From Clostridiales bacterium (GTDB lineage Bacteria > Bacillota > Clostridia > Christensenellales > Aristaeellaceae), in contig JAAYDR010000091.1 in assembly GCA_012729115.1 (NCBI GenBank), positions 1-57,765 on the forward strand: a stretch of 57,765 nucleotides of DNA, written 5' to 3'. The position numbers were made by a program, and so were the translations under genes. The notes beneath the pieces were generated by a model, which saw only the letters and a list, made by a program, of their open reading frames with translations, had not been told where the DNA came from and did not search any database. Below are positions 40,639 to 49,067 of the stretch, one piece after another. The first letter of the stretch is position 1; the number at the start of each line of letters is the position of its first letter.

Positions 40639-41522
40639 AGTGTTTCATCCTTCCGCATGGAGATGACCATATACGCACCTGCCACGATGCACAGAATCAC
40701 AAATCCAATCACAGAGAGAGCGGTTGCAGGGCCTTTTCGTTGATCGTAGAAGGCGAGCATGTACAGGTAGGTGACCATGGTATCCGTCTTGTTGGCGGGC
40801 GCGCCTTTGGTGATGGTGTAAATGATGGGGAAGGAGTTGAATACGTATATGATGTTCAGCACCGTGCTTACCGTAAGGGATGGACGTACCAAAGGGAGGG
40901 TAACCTTGGTGAGTTTATTCCAGAAGCCCGCGCCATCCACTGTCGCAGCCTCATAGTACGCGTCGTCAAAGGACTGCAAGCCTGCCAATACACAAAAGGA
41001 GACGAAGGGTATCGTCACAAAGATACCCACGCCGCATTCCCAAAGGAATTCGATCTGATAGGATGCGCGCCAGTTGACGGCATCCTTGAGGATGCCCAGG
41101 TTCATTAATATGTTGTTCAGATTGCCGTATTCAAAATTGATAATATAATTCCAGATGGAAGCCTGGATTACCAGGGAGGTGGCCCAGGGGAAGACCACGA
41201 TGGAGCGGGCGATTTTACGGCCATGGAAGCTGCTGTTCAAAGCCATCGCGACGATGAAGCCCAGCAAAGTGGAGAGGATGACCACCGAGGCCACCCAATA
41301 GAGCGTATTGAGCATCACGGTGCCAAACACCTTGTCGGTTATGGCAAGACGGAAGTTCTCAAGGCCGGTGAAGGCACCTACGATTCCGGCTTTTGAAATC
41401 TCGCTGAATGAAAGCTTGAATACAATCCCGATGGGAAAGATGACGAAGATCGTCATCAGCAGGATGCTGGGCAGCAGCCATAGATAGGGCTCCCATTTGT
41501 GGCGGATCAGGATCGAATTCAA
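40635..41522 (-). CDS. MalF-type carbohydrate ABC permease
   Basis: The 295-residue protein has six membrane helices and the permease loop YYEAATVDGAGFWNKLTKVTLPLVRPSL. With the MalG-type partner it forms the transport channel. The start is a TTG preceded by AAAGGGGG. No ATP-binding subunit is encoded in the cluster, as is common for such importers in clostridia, which share an MsmX-like ATPase. Confidence 0.93.
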   Translation of the reverse strand: MNSILIRHKWEPYLWLLPSILLMTIFVIFPIGIVFKLSFSEISKAGIVGAFTGLENFRLAITDKVFGTVMLNTLYWVASVVILSTLLGFIVAMALNSSFHGRKIARSIVVFPWATSLVIQASIWNYIINFEYGNLNNILMNLGILKDAVNWRASYQIEFLWECGVGIFVTIPFVSFCVLAGLQSFDDAYYEAATVDGAGFWNKLTKVTLPLVRPSLTVSTVLNIIYVFNSFPIIYTITKGAPANKTDTMVTYLYMLAFYDQRKGPATALSVIGFVILCIVAGAYMVISMRKDETL

Positions 41523-41548
41523 TACGGTGTCCCCCTTTGAATATACCG

Positions 41549-41575
41549 GGAGGGCCCGGCCTTGCCGGGCCCTCC
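41549..41575. promoter_or_regulatory. Intercistronic GC hairpin between binding protein and permeases
   Basis: GGAGGGCCCGGC and GCCGGGCCCTCC form a perfect 12-bp stem with a CTT loop. No T run follows, so it is not a classical terminator. Its place between the binding-protein gene and the permease genes is where such stems protect the upstream mRNA and give the binding protein a higher yield. Confidence 0.75.
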
Positions 41576-41591
41576 GCAGGATATCACGAAA

Positions 41592-42848
41592 TTACTTGGC
41601 AATCTTAGCCTGGAGTTCATCCAGCAGAGCCTGCACATCGCCGCCCAGCAGAGCGTTCTGCTCGACCTCGATGACACCCTGCTTCACATCAATCCACTCG
41701 GCCTTGGCAGTGGGATAGAACTGGCAGCTGTCCAAAACGCTTAGCCATGCTTCAAAGGAAGGATCCGCTTCCACCAGGAATGACACAGCAGAGGAAACGG
41801 CGGGCAGGAAACCCTCCATGCTCACCCAGCCGGTGTAGTTCTCGGGCTTGTAGAAGAACTCCAGGAATTTTCCGATGGCCGCGTTGCGGGCAGCCTGATC
41901 CGGATAGGATCCATCCTTGAAGGCCATCACGCGGTCCATGACGCCGGTGGCTCCGCTGGCAGCACCCTCGTTGTGGGGCAGAGCAGCGGTACCCAGGTTG
42001 ACGGTGTAGCCCTTTTCGGTCAAGTAGGTGGGGAGTTGGTTGGGGGCAATCACCATTGCCAGTTTGCCGGCTCCAAACATATCCTGGAGGTCATAACGGG
42101 TCTGGGTGGCGGGGCTGGGGTTGGTGTAGCCCTTTTCATACAGGCCCACGGCAAACTTCACGGCCTCCACATTGGCGGGGGAATTCAGCGCCCAGTTGCC
42201 TTCCGCGTCCACGAAGCCGCCGTTGTTGTTCCACACATAGTAGGAGAATGCGGCTTGGCCTTCATCGGTGGTCATATCAAGACCCCAGGGGTACACGGCG
42301 CCATCATAGAAATCAAGGATCGCCTGGCAGGCGTCCTCCAGCTCGGCCCAGGTGGTGGGTACTTCAATGCCGACTTCCTTGAAGATGTCCGCATTGTAGT
42401 ACATGGCACGGGCGGAGGCCAGATCCGGCACAGCCCATACGGTACCATCAATCACAGACTGCTCAATGAAGGAGGGGAAGAAGTCATTGTACAGTTCCTC
42501 AGGGCAATAATCCTTCACAGGCATCAACAGACCTTCGGTGGCGTAATCGGCGAAGGTGTCGATGTTAAGAATATCGGGGGCATTGTTGTTGCTGATGCGG
42601 GTGCTGACAACGGTGTAGACATCATTCCAGGACACCACTTCCAGGTTTAGTTTGATACCGGGATTGGCTTCTTCAAAGAGCTCGACGAAGCTCTTGCCAT
42701 TCATGCCGGTGCCGGTAAACCAGTTGTTCGTGTTGTTGCCGTACTGGCAGATGATTACATCCAACGTGATGTCGCCTTCTGCTACGGCAAAGCCGATACA
42801 GGAGACAGTTAACAGGAAAGCCAGAAACAGGGCAGCAAGTTTTCTCAT
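41592..42848 (-). CDS. Carbohydrate ABC transporter substrate-binding protein
   Basis: The 418-residue protein belongs to the family 1 extracellular solute-binding proteins. The signal sequence ends FAVA-EG (residue about 24); a cysteine at residue 17 lies in TVSC, a poor lipobox, so lipid anchoring is uncertain. Motifs such as FEEANPGIKLNLEVVSWNDVYTVVSTRI, NNNAPDILNIDTF, YYNADIFKEVGIEVPTTWAELEDAC are typical. It binds a sugar or oligosaccharide for the MalF/MalG permeases. The ATG at 42848 has TAGGAGGG upstream; the longer frame lacks this. An AT-rich stretch of about 230 bases lies upstream. Confidence 0.94.
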   Translation of the reverse strand: MRKLAALFLAFLLTVSCIGFAVAEGDITLDVIICQYGNNTNNWFTGTGMNGKSFVELFEEANPGIKLNLEVVSWNDVYTVVSTRISNNNAPDILNIDTFADYATEGLLMPVKDYCPEELYNDFFPSFIEQSVIDGTVWAVPDLASARAMYYNADIFKEVGIEVPTTWAELEDACQAILDFYDGAVYPWGLDMTTDEGQAAFSYYVWNNNGGFVDAEGNWALNSPANVEAVKFAVGLYEKGYTNPSPATQTRYDLQDMFGAGKLAMVIAPNQLPTYLTEKGYTVNLGTAALPHNEGAASGATGVMDRVMAFKDGSYPDQAARNAAIGKFLEFFYKPENYTGWVSMEGFLPAVSSAVSFLVEADPSFEAWLSVLDSCQFYPTAKAEWIDVKQGVIEVEQNALLGGDVQALLDELQAKIAK

Positions 42849-42899
42849 GGTTGTTTCCCTCCTATTTTGTTGAGATGATGCGAAAACAGGGTCTGAAGT

Positions 42900-43022
42900 C
42901 ATTATACATCAAATTGATAATGATGGGTAGTTCCATTCTTCAAGTTCGCACATTTTTGAAAGATAATAATAAGAAATTACTACTTTATATGAAATAATCA
43001 AATGTTTTCAATAAGTTTCCAT
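42900..43022. promoter_or_regulatory. AT-rich region upstream of the binding-protein gene
   Basis: This stretch is much richer in A and T than its surroundings. A TATAAT on the minus strand (42901-42906) may be the -10 of the ABC operon, although no good -35 is present, which suggests activator control. No ORF with an RBS is seen in it. Confidence 0.4.
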
Positions 43023-43079
43023 GCATACATCTCATCAATATGGCGGAGGTTCTGCCCTGTGGCCTTCGGGGACATCCGC

Positions 43080-44375
43080 TTAAAAGGCCAGCATTTCACC
43101 ATTCTGTCGCCGGGAATCCTCTGCCAGAAAGACCAGCCGATGTCCGGTTATGGAGTCCTCAAGCGTGGTGGAGCACAGGGATGGTTTTTCGCCTCGCAGG
43201 AGTGCTACGAAATCCATCACCAGGGCCTGATCCCCTCCCCCATGGGCGGCCCCCCGCTTGGCCGGGGTCAGATTCTCCACCCGTACCTGCCTGCCGCCTG
43301 GGGCCTGGGGGGAGATCAGGGACACAGTAAGCCGGTCATCCTCAAAGCATCCGGCCGCTTCGCCTTTGGTGCCCGTCAAATGGATGGTTCGGGAGGAGGC
43401 GGTGGCTCCTCCGTTCATGCAGAAGGTGCCGGTGGCACCATCCGAGAAGCCGATCATCACCGACTGATGGTCCACGATGCGCAGGTCGCAACGGTACACA
43501 CAGCGGCTGTAGGGGTTCGCGGGATCAGACAGCAGATGCAGTTTTTCCTCCTCTGAAGCACCTTCATGGCCACAGTCGTGCCAGATATTGTTTGCCCAGC
43601 GCTGGGGATACTCCAGGTAGAGGTGACGGGCGGAATAGTGACATTCACGCTGGATGGGACAATCGAGCAGGCAATGGCTTCCCGCACCGGAAGGGGCCAT
43701 CTCAGGCCGGAACTGAAAGACCGAGCCCAGGCTAGTCACACAGGCGGGATGGTTGGGGGCCATCAACCAGGCCATGATGTCCAGGTCATGGCAGCATTTG
43801 GATAGCAGCATCCCCGAGCCGCAGATTTCCGGGGATGCATATTTACCCCGTATATAGGATACAGATTCATGAAAATAGCTCACTTGTTCCGTCATCTGTA
43901 TATTGATGATATGCCCCAGTTCGCCGGATACGATCAGTTCCTTGAGTCTTCTGTAGAACGACGCATAGCGCAGGACATGGCAAATCATGACCCGGCGGCC
44001 TGTCTCCCGGGCACAGGAAAGCAGGAGATCCGCCTGGTATTGGTCCAGGGCAAAAGGCTTCTCCAGCAGCACGTCATAACCCCGGCGCAGCAGCGGCAGC
44101 GTGGTTGACACATGCTGAGGGTCCATGGTGCCGTTGATGGCGCCCTGTGCAAAGCGGGGTACGCTGGCCAAGGCCTCACTGGAGGAAAAGCAGCGTTCCT
44201 CCGGAATGCCAAAGGTGTCCCTGGCCAGGCGTACCGCTTGGGGGTTCACGTCCGCTACACCAACGATGTGCAGCATCTCAGGATGCCTGAGAGTTTCCTG
44301 GGCGTAAATCATCGCCCGGGCTCCCATTCCCACTACGACCACATCCACCGGCTTACTGCGAGCGTTTTGATTCAT
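43080..44375 (-). CDS. Gfo/Idh/MocA family oxidoreductase
   Basis: The 431-residue protein has a Rossmann motif VVVVGMGARAMIYAQE, the Lys-containing VLLEKPFALDQ, and SGMLLSKCCHDLDIMAWL with the His of the second domain. A cysteine-rich insert (LLDCPIQRECHYSARHLYLEY and RCVYRCDLRI) matches the subgroup seen with sugar importers. It probably acts on a sugar or sugar derivative delivered by the adjacent ABC system. ATG 44375 has AAGGAGAG upstream and a promoter further on. A second member of the family is at the left of the window but is clearly different. Confidence 0.91.
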   Translation of the reverse strand: MNQNARSKPVDVVVVGMGARAMIYAQETLRHPEMLHIVGVADVNPQAVRLARDTFGIPEERCFSSSEALASVPRFAQGAINGTMDPQHVSTTLPLLRRGYDVLLEKPFALDQYQADLLLSCARETGRRVMICHVLRYASFYRRLKELIVSGELGHIINIQMTEQVSYFHESVSYIRGKYASPEICGSGMLLSKCCHDLDIMAWLMAPNHPACVTSLGSVFQFRPEMAPSGAGSHCLLDCPIQRECHYSARHLYLEYPQRWANNIWHDCGHEGASEEEKLHLLSDPANPYSRCVYRCDLRIVDHQSVMIGFSDGATGTFCMNGGATASSRTIHLTGTKGEAAGCFEDDRLTVSLISPQAPGGRQVRVENLTPAKRGAAHGGGDQALVMDFVALLRGEKPSLCSTTLEDSITGHRLVFLAEDSRRQNGEMLAF

Positions 44376-44435
44376 GACAGACTCTCCTTTTGTGCTTTCC
44401 ATCACAACCAGCCCAAGGGTTCATTCGGAGAGTCC

Positions 44436-44465
44436 ATTATACCGCGAGCTCAAAGAAGCAGGCAA
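44436..44465 (-). promoter_or_regulatory. Predicted promoter of the second oxidoreductase gene
   Basis: On the minus strand TTGCCT and a perfect TATAAT are 18 bases apart, 60 bases before the start. Confidence 0.55.
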
Positions 44466-44529
44466 GCAACTGCAATAGACGTCCTGTATCAGGCCGTGTG
44501 AGACGCAAACACATTCTCCGAAAAAGAAA

Positions 44530-45159
44530 CTAGATATTGGGGATGATCGGGTTGAGGGTAATCAGGGGGGACGGGCGGAAAAATAGAGTCGGTGTGGGCG
44601 TCGGTGGCAGGGTAATGAGGGGGGTGACGATAGGCTTAAACTTGTTGGGATCAATGGTGATGTAAGGAAGCAGCCAGCCCGGACCGGAGGAATCATCCCC
44701 GTCGTCCGGTGCGGGCGTTTCTTTGGGTTTGTCCTTTGGAGCCTCGATGGGCGCACCTGTATTGGCAAGGGCATATGGGCTGAATAAACGTTTTTGGTCC
44801 TCTACAGATGCGACCCCGTTGACAGGCAGACCATTGAGTGATTCGAATTTTCGCATCGCCGTATGTGTCCCGCTGCCAAAATTGTCAGCGATGGCTTTGC
44901 TGTAATAACCCAGCTCGGCCAAGCGAACCTGCAGGGCTCTCACCTCATATCCCCGGTCTCCTTTTTGCAACTGTACAAAAGGATAGAGTCCGCTTTCCCT
45001 GAGGTAGGATCCAATCTGATACCACAGGGAGAGCATCTCCTCGGGGGTATAGCCCTCAGCAGGCGCGCTCTCGGGGATGATAACCTTAGCCTGTTCCTGG
45101 GCAACCGCCGGCAAGAAGAGTAACAGCAACAACAGCAGCAAGACAGCCACCCTTTTCAT
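44530..45159 (-). CDS. Secreted protein with a peptidoglycan-binding domain
   Basis: The 209-residue protein has a leucine-rich signal peptide (cleavage near AVA-QE, residue 20), then a PG_binding_1 domain: LQKGDRGYEVRALQVRLAELGYYSKAIADNFGSGTHTAMRKFESLNGLPVNGVAS. The remaining third is Pro/Thr-rich and disordered (TLPPTPTPTLFF). It probably binds the cell wall. It has its own consensus promoter and seems monocistronic. Confidence 0.9.
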   Translation of the reverse strand: MKRVAVLLLLLLLLFLPAVAQEQAKVIIPESAPAEGYTPEEMLSLWYQIGSYLRESGLYPFVQLQKGDRGYEVRALQVRLAELGYYSKAIADNFGSGTHTAMRKFESLNGLPVNGVASVEDQKRLFSPYALANTGAPIEAPKDKPKETPAPDDGDDSSGPGWLLPYITIDPNKFKPIVTPLITLPPTPTPTLFFRPSPLITLNPIIPNI

Positions 45160-45266
45160 GTTCCAACCCCCATTTCATGGACGCAAGTTGTTCTTCTCAG
45201 TGATCATGCGCTTTACCATGTGTCGATGAGCTCAGTCCGATGGAAGCATATGTTATACTTGTCTAT

Positions 45267-45295
45267 ATTATATTTTACTTCGTATGGAATGTAAA
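45267..45295 (-). promoter_or_regulatory. Strong promoter of the peptidoglycan-binding protein gene
   Basis: On the minus strand TTTACA and a perfect TATAAT are 17 bases apart, about 108 bases before the start. Confidence 0.7.
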
Positions 45296-45350
45296 GAACC
45301 AGATTGGGCAACGATCGATCATGCGCCTGCGCAGCGTGCACGAAGGGGAG

Positions 45351-47249
45351 TTACCCTTCCAGCCACATCTCGAAGCTCATGTCACTGGGCATGCGAAGGT
45401 CGCCCCTGGGAGAAAGGCCGATGCTGCCTACCTTGGGACCGTCGGGAACACAGTTGCGTTTGAATTGCTGGGTGAAGAACTTTCGCAGGAAGGTGGAGAG
45501 CTGGCTATCGATCTTATCGGCGTCGTAAATTCCGTCAAAGGCCTGGCAGGCCAGAAGGCGGAGCTTGGAAGGGTTGCAGCCCCCTCTTAGCATATGATAG
45601 AGAAAGAAGTCGTGGAGGGCGTAGTCTCCCAGGATGGCCTCAGTGCGCTGGTTTAACTCGCCTGCTTGGACGGGCAGCAACTCCGGGCTGATGGGAGTAT
45701 CCAGGATGTCGGCGCAGACCTGCCGAACCGGACCGCCAAAGACGGATTCCGCCAGGTAGCGCACCAACTCCTTCACCAGGGTTTTCGGTACGGAGCTGTT
45801 GACATTGTACATGCTCATGTGATCGCCATTGTAAGTGCAAAAGCCCAAGGCCAGCTCGCTCATATCCCCGGTACCCAGGACAATGCCGTTTTGCATGTTG
45901 GCTATGTCCATGAGAATTTGGGTACGTTCCCGGGCTTGGCTGTTCTCATAGGTGACGTCGTGAGTGTCCGGATCCTGGCCGATATCCGCAAAGTGTTGCA
46001 TGACTGCCTTCTCAATGGGAATCTCCCGCCGGGATACTCCCAAGGCATCCATGAGCGCATCTGCGTTTGTCTTGGTGCGCTTGCCTGTACCCATGCCGGG
46101 CATGGTAACGGCATGGATCCCTTTTCGGTTCAGGCCCAGCAGATCAAAGGTCCTAACGGCTATCAGCAGAGCAAGGGTGCTATCCAGGCCGCCGGATACC
46201 CCAATAACAAGGTTTTGGCAGGATATGGCGGTGAGACGGGTAGCCAGCCCCATGGCTTGAATCTGGGTGATTTCCCAGAACCGCCGGGAGGCATCGGGCC
46301 CGCCTGGGACAAAGGGCAGCGGCTCCAGTTTGCGGCGCAGCGGCAGCGCCGGCACCCCGGATGGTTCCATGGTAATACGGAGCAGGGGTGCAGGGCGCTC
46401 GTCCTTGGATTGGAAAAAGCTGATGTTGCGCTGGCGCAGGTACCTCAGGCGTTCCACATCGACGTCCGCGATAGCTTGGCCGCCATCAAGGGAGAAGCGC
46501 TCGCCTTCCGCCAAAGGCTGTCCGTTCTCATAGATCCCTGTGTAGCCGCAAAAAACCAGATCGGAGGTGCTTTCACCAAAGCCGGAGGAAGCATAGGCAT
46601 AACCCGCGTATAACCGCCCGCTCTGCTGGGCCAGGAGTTGCTGCCTGTAGTCCTGCTTGCCTACCAGCGCGTTGGAGGCACTGAGGTTGAGGATGATCTC
46701 TGCCCCGGCCACTGCGTAAGCGCCGCTGGGTGGGGCGGGGGCCCAAAGATCCTGGCAGATTTCCACAGCGAAGGCAAAATTGCCCATGTCAAAAAGCAAG
46801 CCGGGGGCAAAGGGAGCTTCCCCTTCGCTTACAGGGACGCTGCCTGAGACCCCGGCTCCGCTGACGAACCACCGGGATTCGTAATACTCCAGACCTTCGG
46901 CCAGGTACGTCTTGGGTACAATGCCTTGAACCTTGCCGCCCTGCAACACAGCTGCGCAGTTGTACAGCCGCCCATTCACGGACAGGGGCAGACCAATTAC
47001 CACGGCCATGGCTTTTGTTGCCTTGGCGATGCGCTCCATGGCCTGGAAAGCCCGGCTTTGCACCAGGGGATGCTGAAGCAGGTCCCCCAGGGTATAGCCG
47101 GTCAGGCATAGCTCGGGAAAGACCGCAGCCTGTACATCCTGGTTCTCCAGGCGTTTCATGGCGGCCAGAATCTCAGCCTCGTTTTCCGCCACATTGCCCA
47201 AGCGTACCCTAAGGCTCACAGCGGCAATACGCGCAAAGCCATGGTTCAT
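45351..47249 (-). CDS. nadE: Glutamine-dependent NAD+ synthetase
   Basis: The 632-residue protein fuses an N-terminal nitrilase-type glutaminase with catalytic Glu (VFPELCLTGYTLGDLL), Lys (PKTYLAEG) and Cys (VEICQDLWAP) to a C-terminal synthetase with the ATP PP-loop GVSGGLDSTLALL. It amidates deamido-NAD+ to NAD+ using glutamine. Length is typical. TAGGAGG precedes the ATG. It is the last gene of a minus-strand set with the NYN protein, the GntR regulator and the secreted unknown. Confidence 0.96.
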   Translation of the reverse strand: MNHGFARIAAVSLRVRLGNVAENEAEILAAMKRLENQDVQAAVFPELCLTGYTLGDLLQHPLVQSRAFQAMERIAKATKAMAVVIGLPLSVNGRLYNCAAVLQGGKVQGIVPKTYLAEGLEYYESRWFVSGAGVSGSVPVSEGEAPFAPGLLFDMGNFAFAVEICQDLWAPAPPSGAYAVAGAEIILNLSASNALVGKQDYRQQLLAQQSGRLYAGYAYASSGFGESTSDLVFCGYTGIYENGQPLAEGERFSLDGGQAIADVDVERLRYLRQRNISFFQSKDERPAPLLRITMEPSGVPALPLRRKLEPLPFVPGGPDASRRFWEITQIQAMGLATRLTAISCQNLVIGVSGGLDSTLALLIAVRTFDLLGLNRKGIHAVTMPGMGTGKRTKTNADALMDALGVSRREIPIEKAVMQHFADIGQDPDTHDVTYENSQARERTQILMDIANMQNGIVLGTGDMSELALGFCTYNGDHMSMYNVNSSVPKTLVKELVRYLAESVFGGPVRQVCADILDTPISPELLPVQAGELNQRTEAILGDYALHDFFLYHMLRGGCNPSKLRLLACQAFDGIYDADKIDSQLSTFLRKFFTQQFKRNCVPDGPKVGSIGLSPRGDLRMPSDMSFEMWLEG

Positions 47250-47264
47250 TGGTATTCCTCCTAT

Positions 47265-48254
47265 TTACGGCACCTTGATGAGCATGGTTTTTTGCTCGTC
47301 CAGTTCCACTTCCAACAGCTTATCCTTCTCCAGGGACTTCAAAATATCGCTAAAGCGTTTGAAACCCAAGGACCGCTCGGCAAAATCGGGATAGGCTTGT
47401 TGAATGTCCGCTTTTAAAATGCTGGGGTTGATCCGGTCAAAGCCGTCTTCCTTGTAGCGCTGTAGCTGCTCTCTAAAGGCGTCCTTCCAATTCTCCCGGG
47501 TGAGCTGAGGGGCGGTCTCCTTGCCGTTTGTCTGGCCAAGAGACACCATGACGTTAAAGTTTGCGTTGCGGATGCGAAGGTTGCCGAACTGTTGGCTCAG
47601 TTTATCCAGCACCTTTAAGAAGGTGTTGCAGCCAAAGGCTTTCTCATTGAAGTCAGGCCTGAGGCGCAACAGCACGCCCTTGAGTTCGCTGGCATAAAAC
47701 TCGTCCTTGTCCTGCTCCTCCAGAATGCTCACAAGCAGCTTGTTCAGTTCCTGCTCGTCCAGGGGCTCCTTATCCACCACATTTTTCTTTTTTTCAGTAG
47801 GCTTGCGGGTGCGCACTCCTACATTTTCCAGAAACTGAAATTCGTTGCAGGCGTTGATGAAGATGGTGCTGGCGGCCTCGCTGCGGCTGATGCCAAGCAC
47901 AAACTTTCCCATGCTTTTCAGCCGCCCCACCAGGGGGGTGTAGTCGCTGTCGCCGGATACGATGCAAACGCTGTCTATCAGTGGGTTGGTATAGGCCACC
48001 TCCAGCGCGTCGATGACCAGCAAAATATCTGCGTTGTTTTTTTGGCTGATGCCATAGCGCAGGCTTGGCACAACGGTAAAGGTGTTGGACAGCAATACTT
48101 CCTTCAAATCGCTGTATTGATCGGTATAGCCGTATACCTTGCCCAGCAGAATGTCACCGCGGATCTTCACTTTCTCCAGCACGCTTAACAGCGTCGCCAC
48201 CTTTGCGCCGCAGTTTTCCAAATCTACAAACAGGGCAAAACGGGATGTACTCAG
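47265..48254 (-). CDS. NYN-domain nuclease-like protein with two OST-HTH (LOTUS) domains
   Basis: The 329-residue protein starts with a NYN domain of the PIN/DUF88 fold: RFALFVDLENCGAKV, LVIDALEVAY and CIVSGDSDYTPLVGRL carry the conserved acid residues of a metal-dependent nuclease. Residues about 170-240 and 255-329 form two OST-HTH/LOTUS-type RNA-binding domains (NKLLVSILEEQ ..., WKDAFREQLQRYKEDGF ...). The start is uncertain: CTG at 48254 has GAGGAG at good spacing and no ATG, GTG or TTG there fits; TTG 48278 is the alternative. It probably cleaves or binds RNA. The gene is between the GntR regulator and nadE. Confidence 0.85.
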   Translation of the reverse strand: MSTSRFALFVDLENCGAKVATLLSVLEKVKIRGDILLGKVYGYTDQYSDLKEVLLSNTFTVVPSLRYGISQKNNADILLVIDALEVAYTNPLIDSVCIVSGDSDYTPLVGRLKSMGKFVLGISRSEAASTIFINACNEFQFLENVGVRTRKPTEKKKNVVDKEPLDEQELNKLLVSILEEQDKDEFYASELKGVLLRLRPDFNEKAFGCNTFLKVLDKLSQQFGNLRIRNANFNVMVSLGQTNGKETAPQLTRENWKDAFREQLQRYKEDGFDRINPSILKADIQQAYPDFAERSLGFKRFSDILKSLEKDKLLEVELDEQKTMLIKVP

Positions 48255-48285
48255 GGTAATCTCCTCTTTCTTTTTCAAAATCCGG

Positions 48286-49002
48286 CTAAATCCGGAAGGT
48301 AAATTTATCGCCGCGAATCCATTGACGGCTGTGATGCAAAGGCTCCTGCTGCTGGTCCAGGACGGTCTCATCCAGAATCAGCAGAGCCTCGTTTTGATGG
48401 GTTCCCAGATGCTTGCATACCAGAGGTGTGGCATAGCCAAGGGAAATATCGTGCACCGCATGGCTGGGGATGATTCCATGTTCCTTAAGCAAATCGTATA
48501 GGGACTGGTTCAAAGCGGCGCGCTCCAGAAAGGCGTAGCGCTCCGGAAACCGGTTGATTTCCAGCATTACAGGCTCACTGTCGCACATTCGCACCCGACA
48601 GATTTCCAGCACCCGGCTCCCCTCCGGCACTCCCAGCTGGTCCATGTCCTCTGGCCGCGCCGGCTCAAAGCCAATGCTGACCACCTTGGCGGAAGCTGTC
48701 CGGCCCATAGCCCGGCAGGCGTCCGAAAAGCTGGTGATGTGCTGCAAGTTTCGCTGAAGACGCTTGTCCGCCACAAAGGTCCCCTTGCCCTGCCGCCGAA
48801 CCAGCATCCCCTCCTGTACCAAATCGAGCAAAGCCTTGCGCACGGTTACCCGGCTGACACCATAGGCGTCGCAAAGCGCCTGTTCGCTGGGAATTCTGCC
48901 GCCGGCTGGATAGACTCCCGCCAGTATATCGTTTTTCAGGCGGACCATCAGTTGCTGATACAGGGGGCTTTGGCCCCTTTTTTCCAGTGGGATGTCATGC
49001 AT
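48286..49002 (-). CDS. GntR/HutC-family transcriptional regulator
   Basis: The 238-residue protein has an N-terminal GntR winged helix (SPLYQQLMVRLKNDILAGVYPAGGRIPSEQALCDAYGVSRVTVRKALLDLVQEGMLVRRQGKGTFVA) and a C-terminal UTRA ligand-binding domain (SKVLEICRVRM-type, LLKEHGIIPSHAVHDISLG). Such regulators usually respond to a sugar, amino acid or related metabolite. It lies in the typA-to-nadE run and could control nearby genes; the ligand is unknown. Confidence 0.93.
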   Translation of the reverse strand: MHDIPLEKRGQSPLYQQLMVRLKNDILAGVYPAGGRIPSEQALCDAYGVSRVTVRKALLDLVQEGMLVRRQGKGTFVADKRLQRNLQHITSFSDACRAMGRTASAKVVSIGFEPARPEDMDQLGVPEGSRVLEICRVRMCDSEPVMLEINRFPERYAFLERAALNQSLYDLLKEHGIIPSHAVHDISLGYATPLVCKHLGTHQNEALLILDETVLDQQQEPLHHSRQWIRGDKFTFRI

Positions 49003-49067
49003 ACGCCGTTCCTCCTTGCGGGGTGTGGCCCTCCCCGGGGTAGTGCATGGAGTTTCTGCCCCGCTGT

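Noticed and set aside
41549-41575. Terminator inside the carbohydrate ABC operon
   Set aside because: No T run follows on the minus strand, and the downstream genes are clearly part of the same operon.
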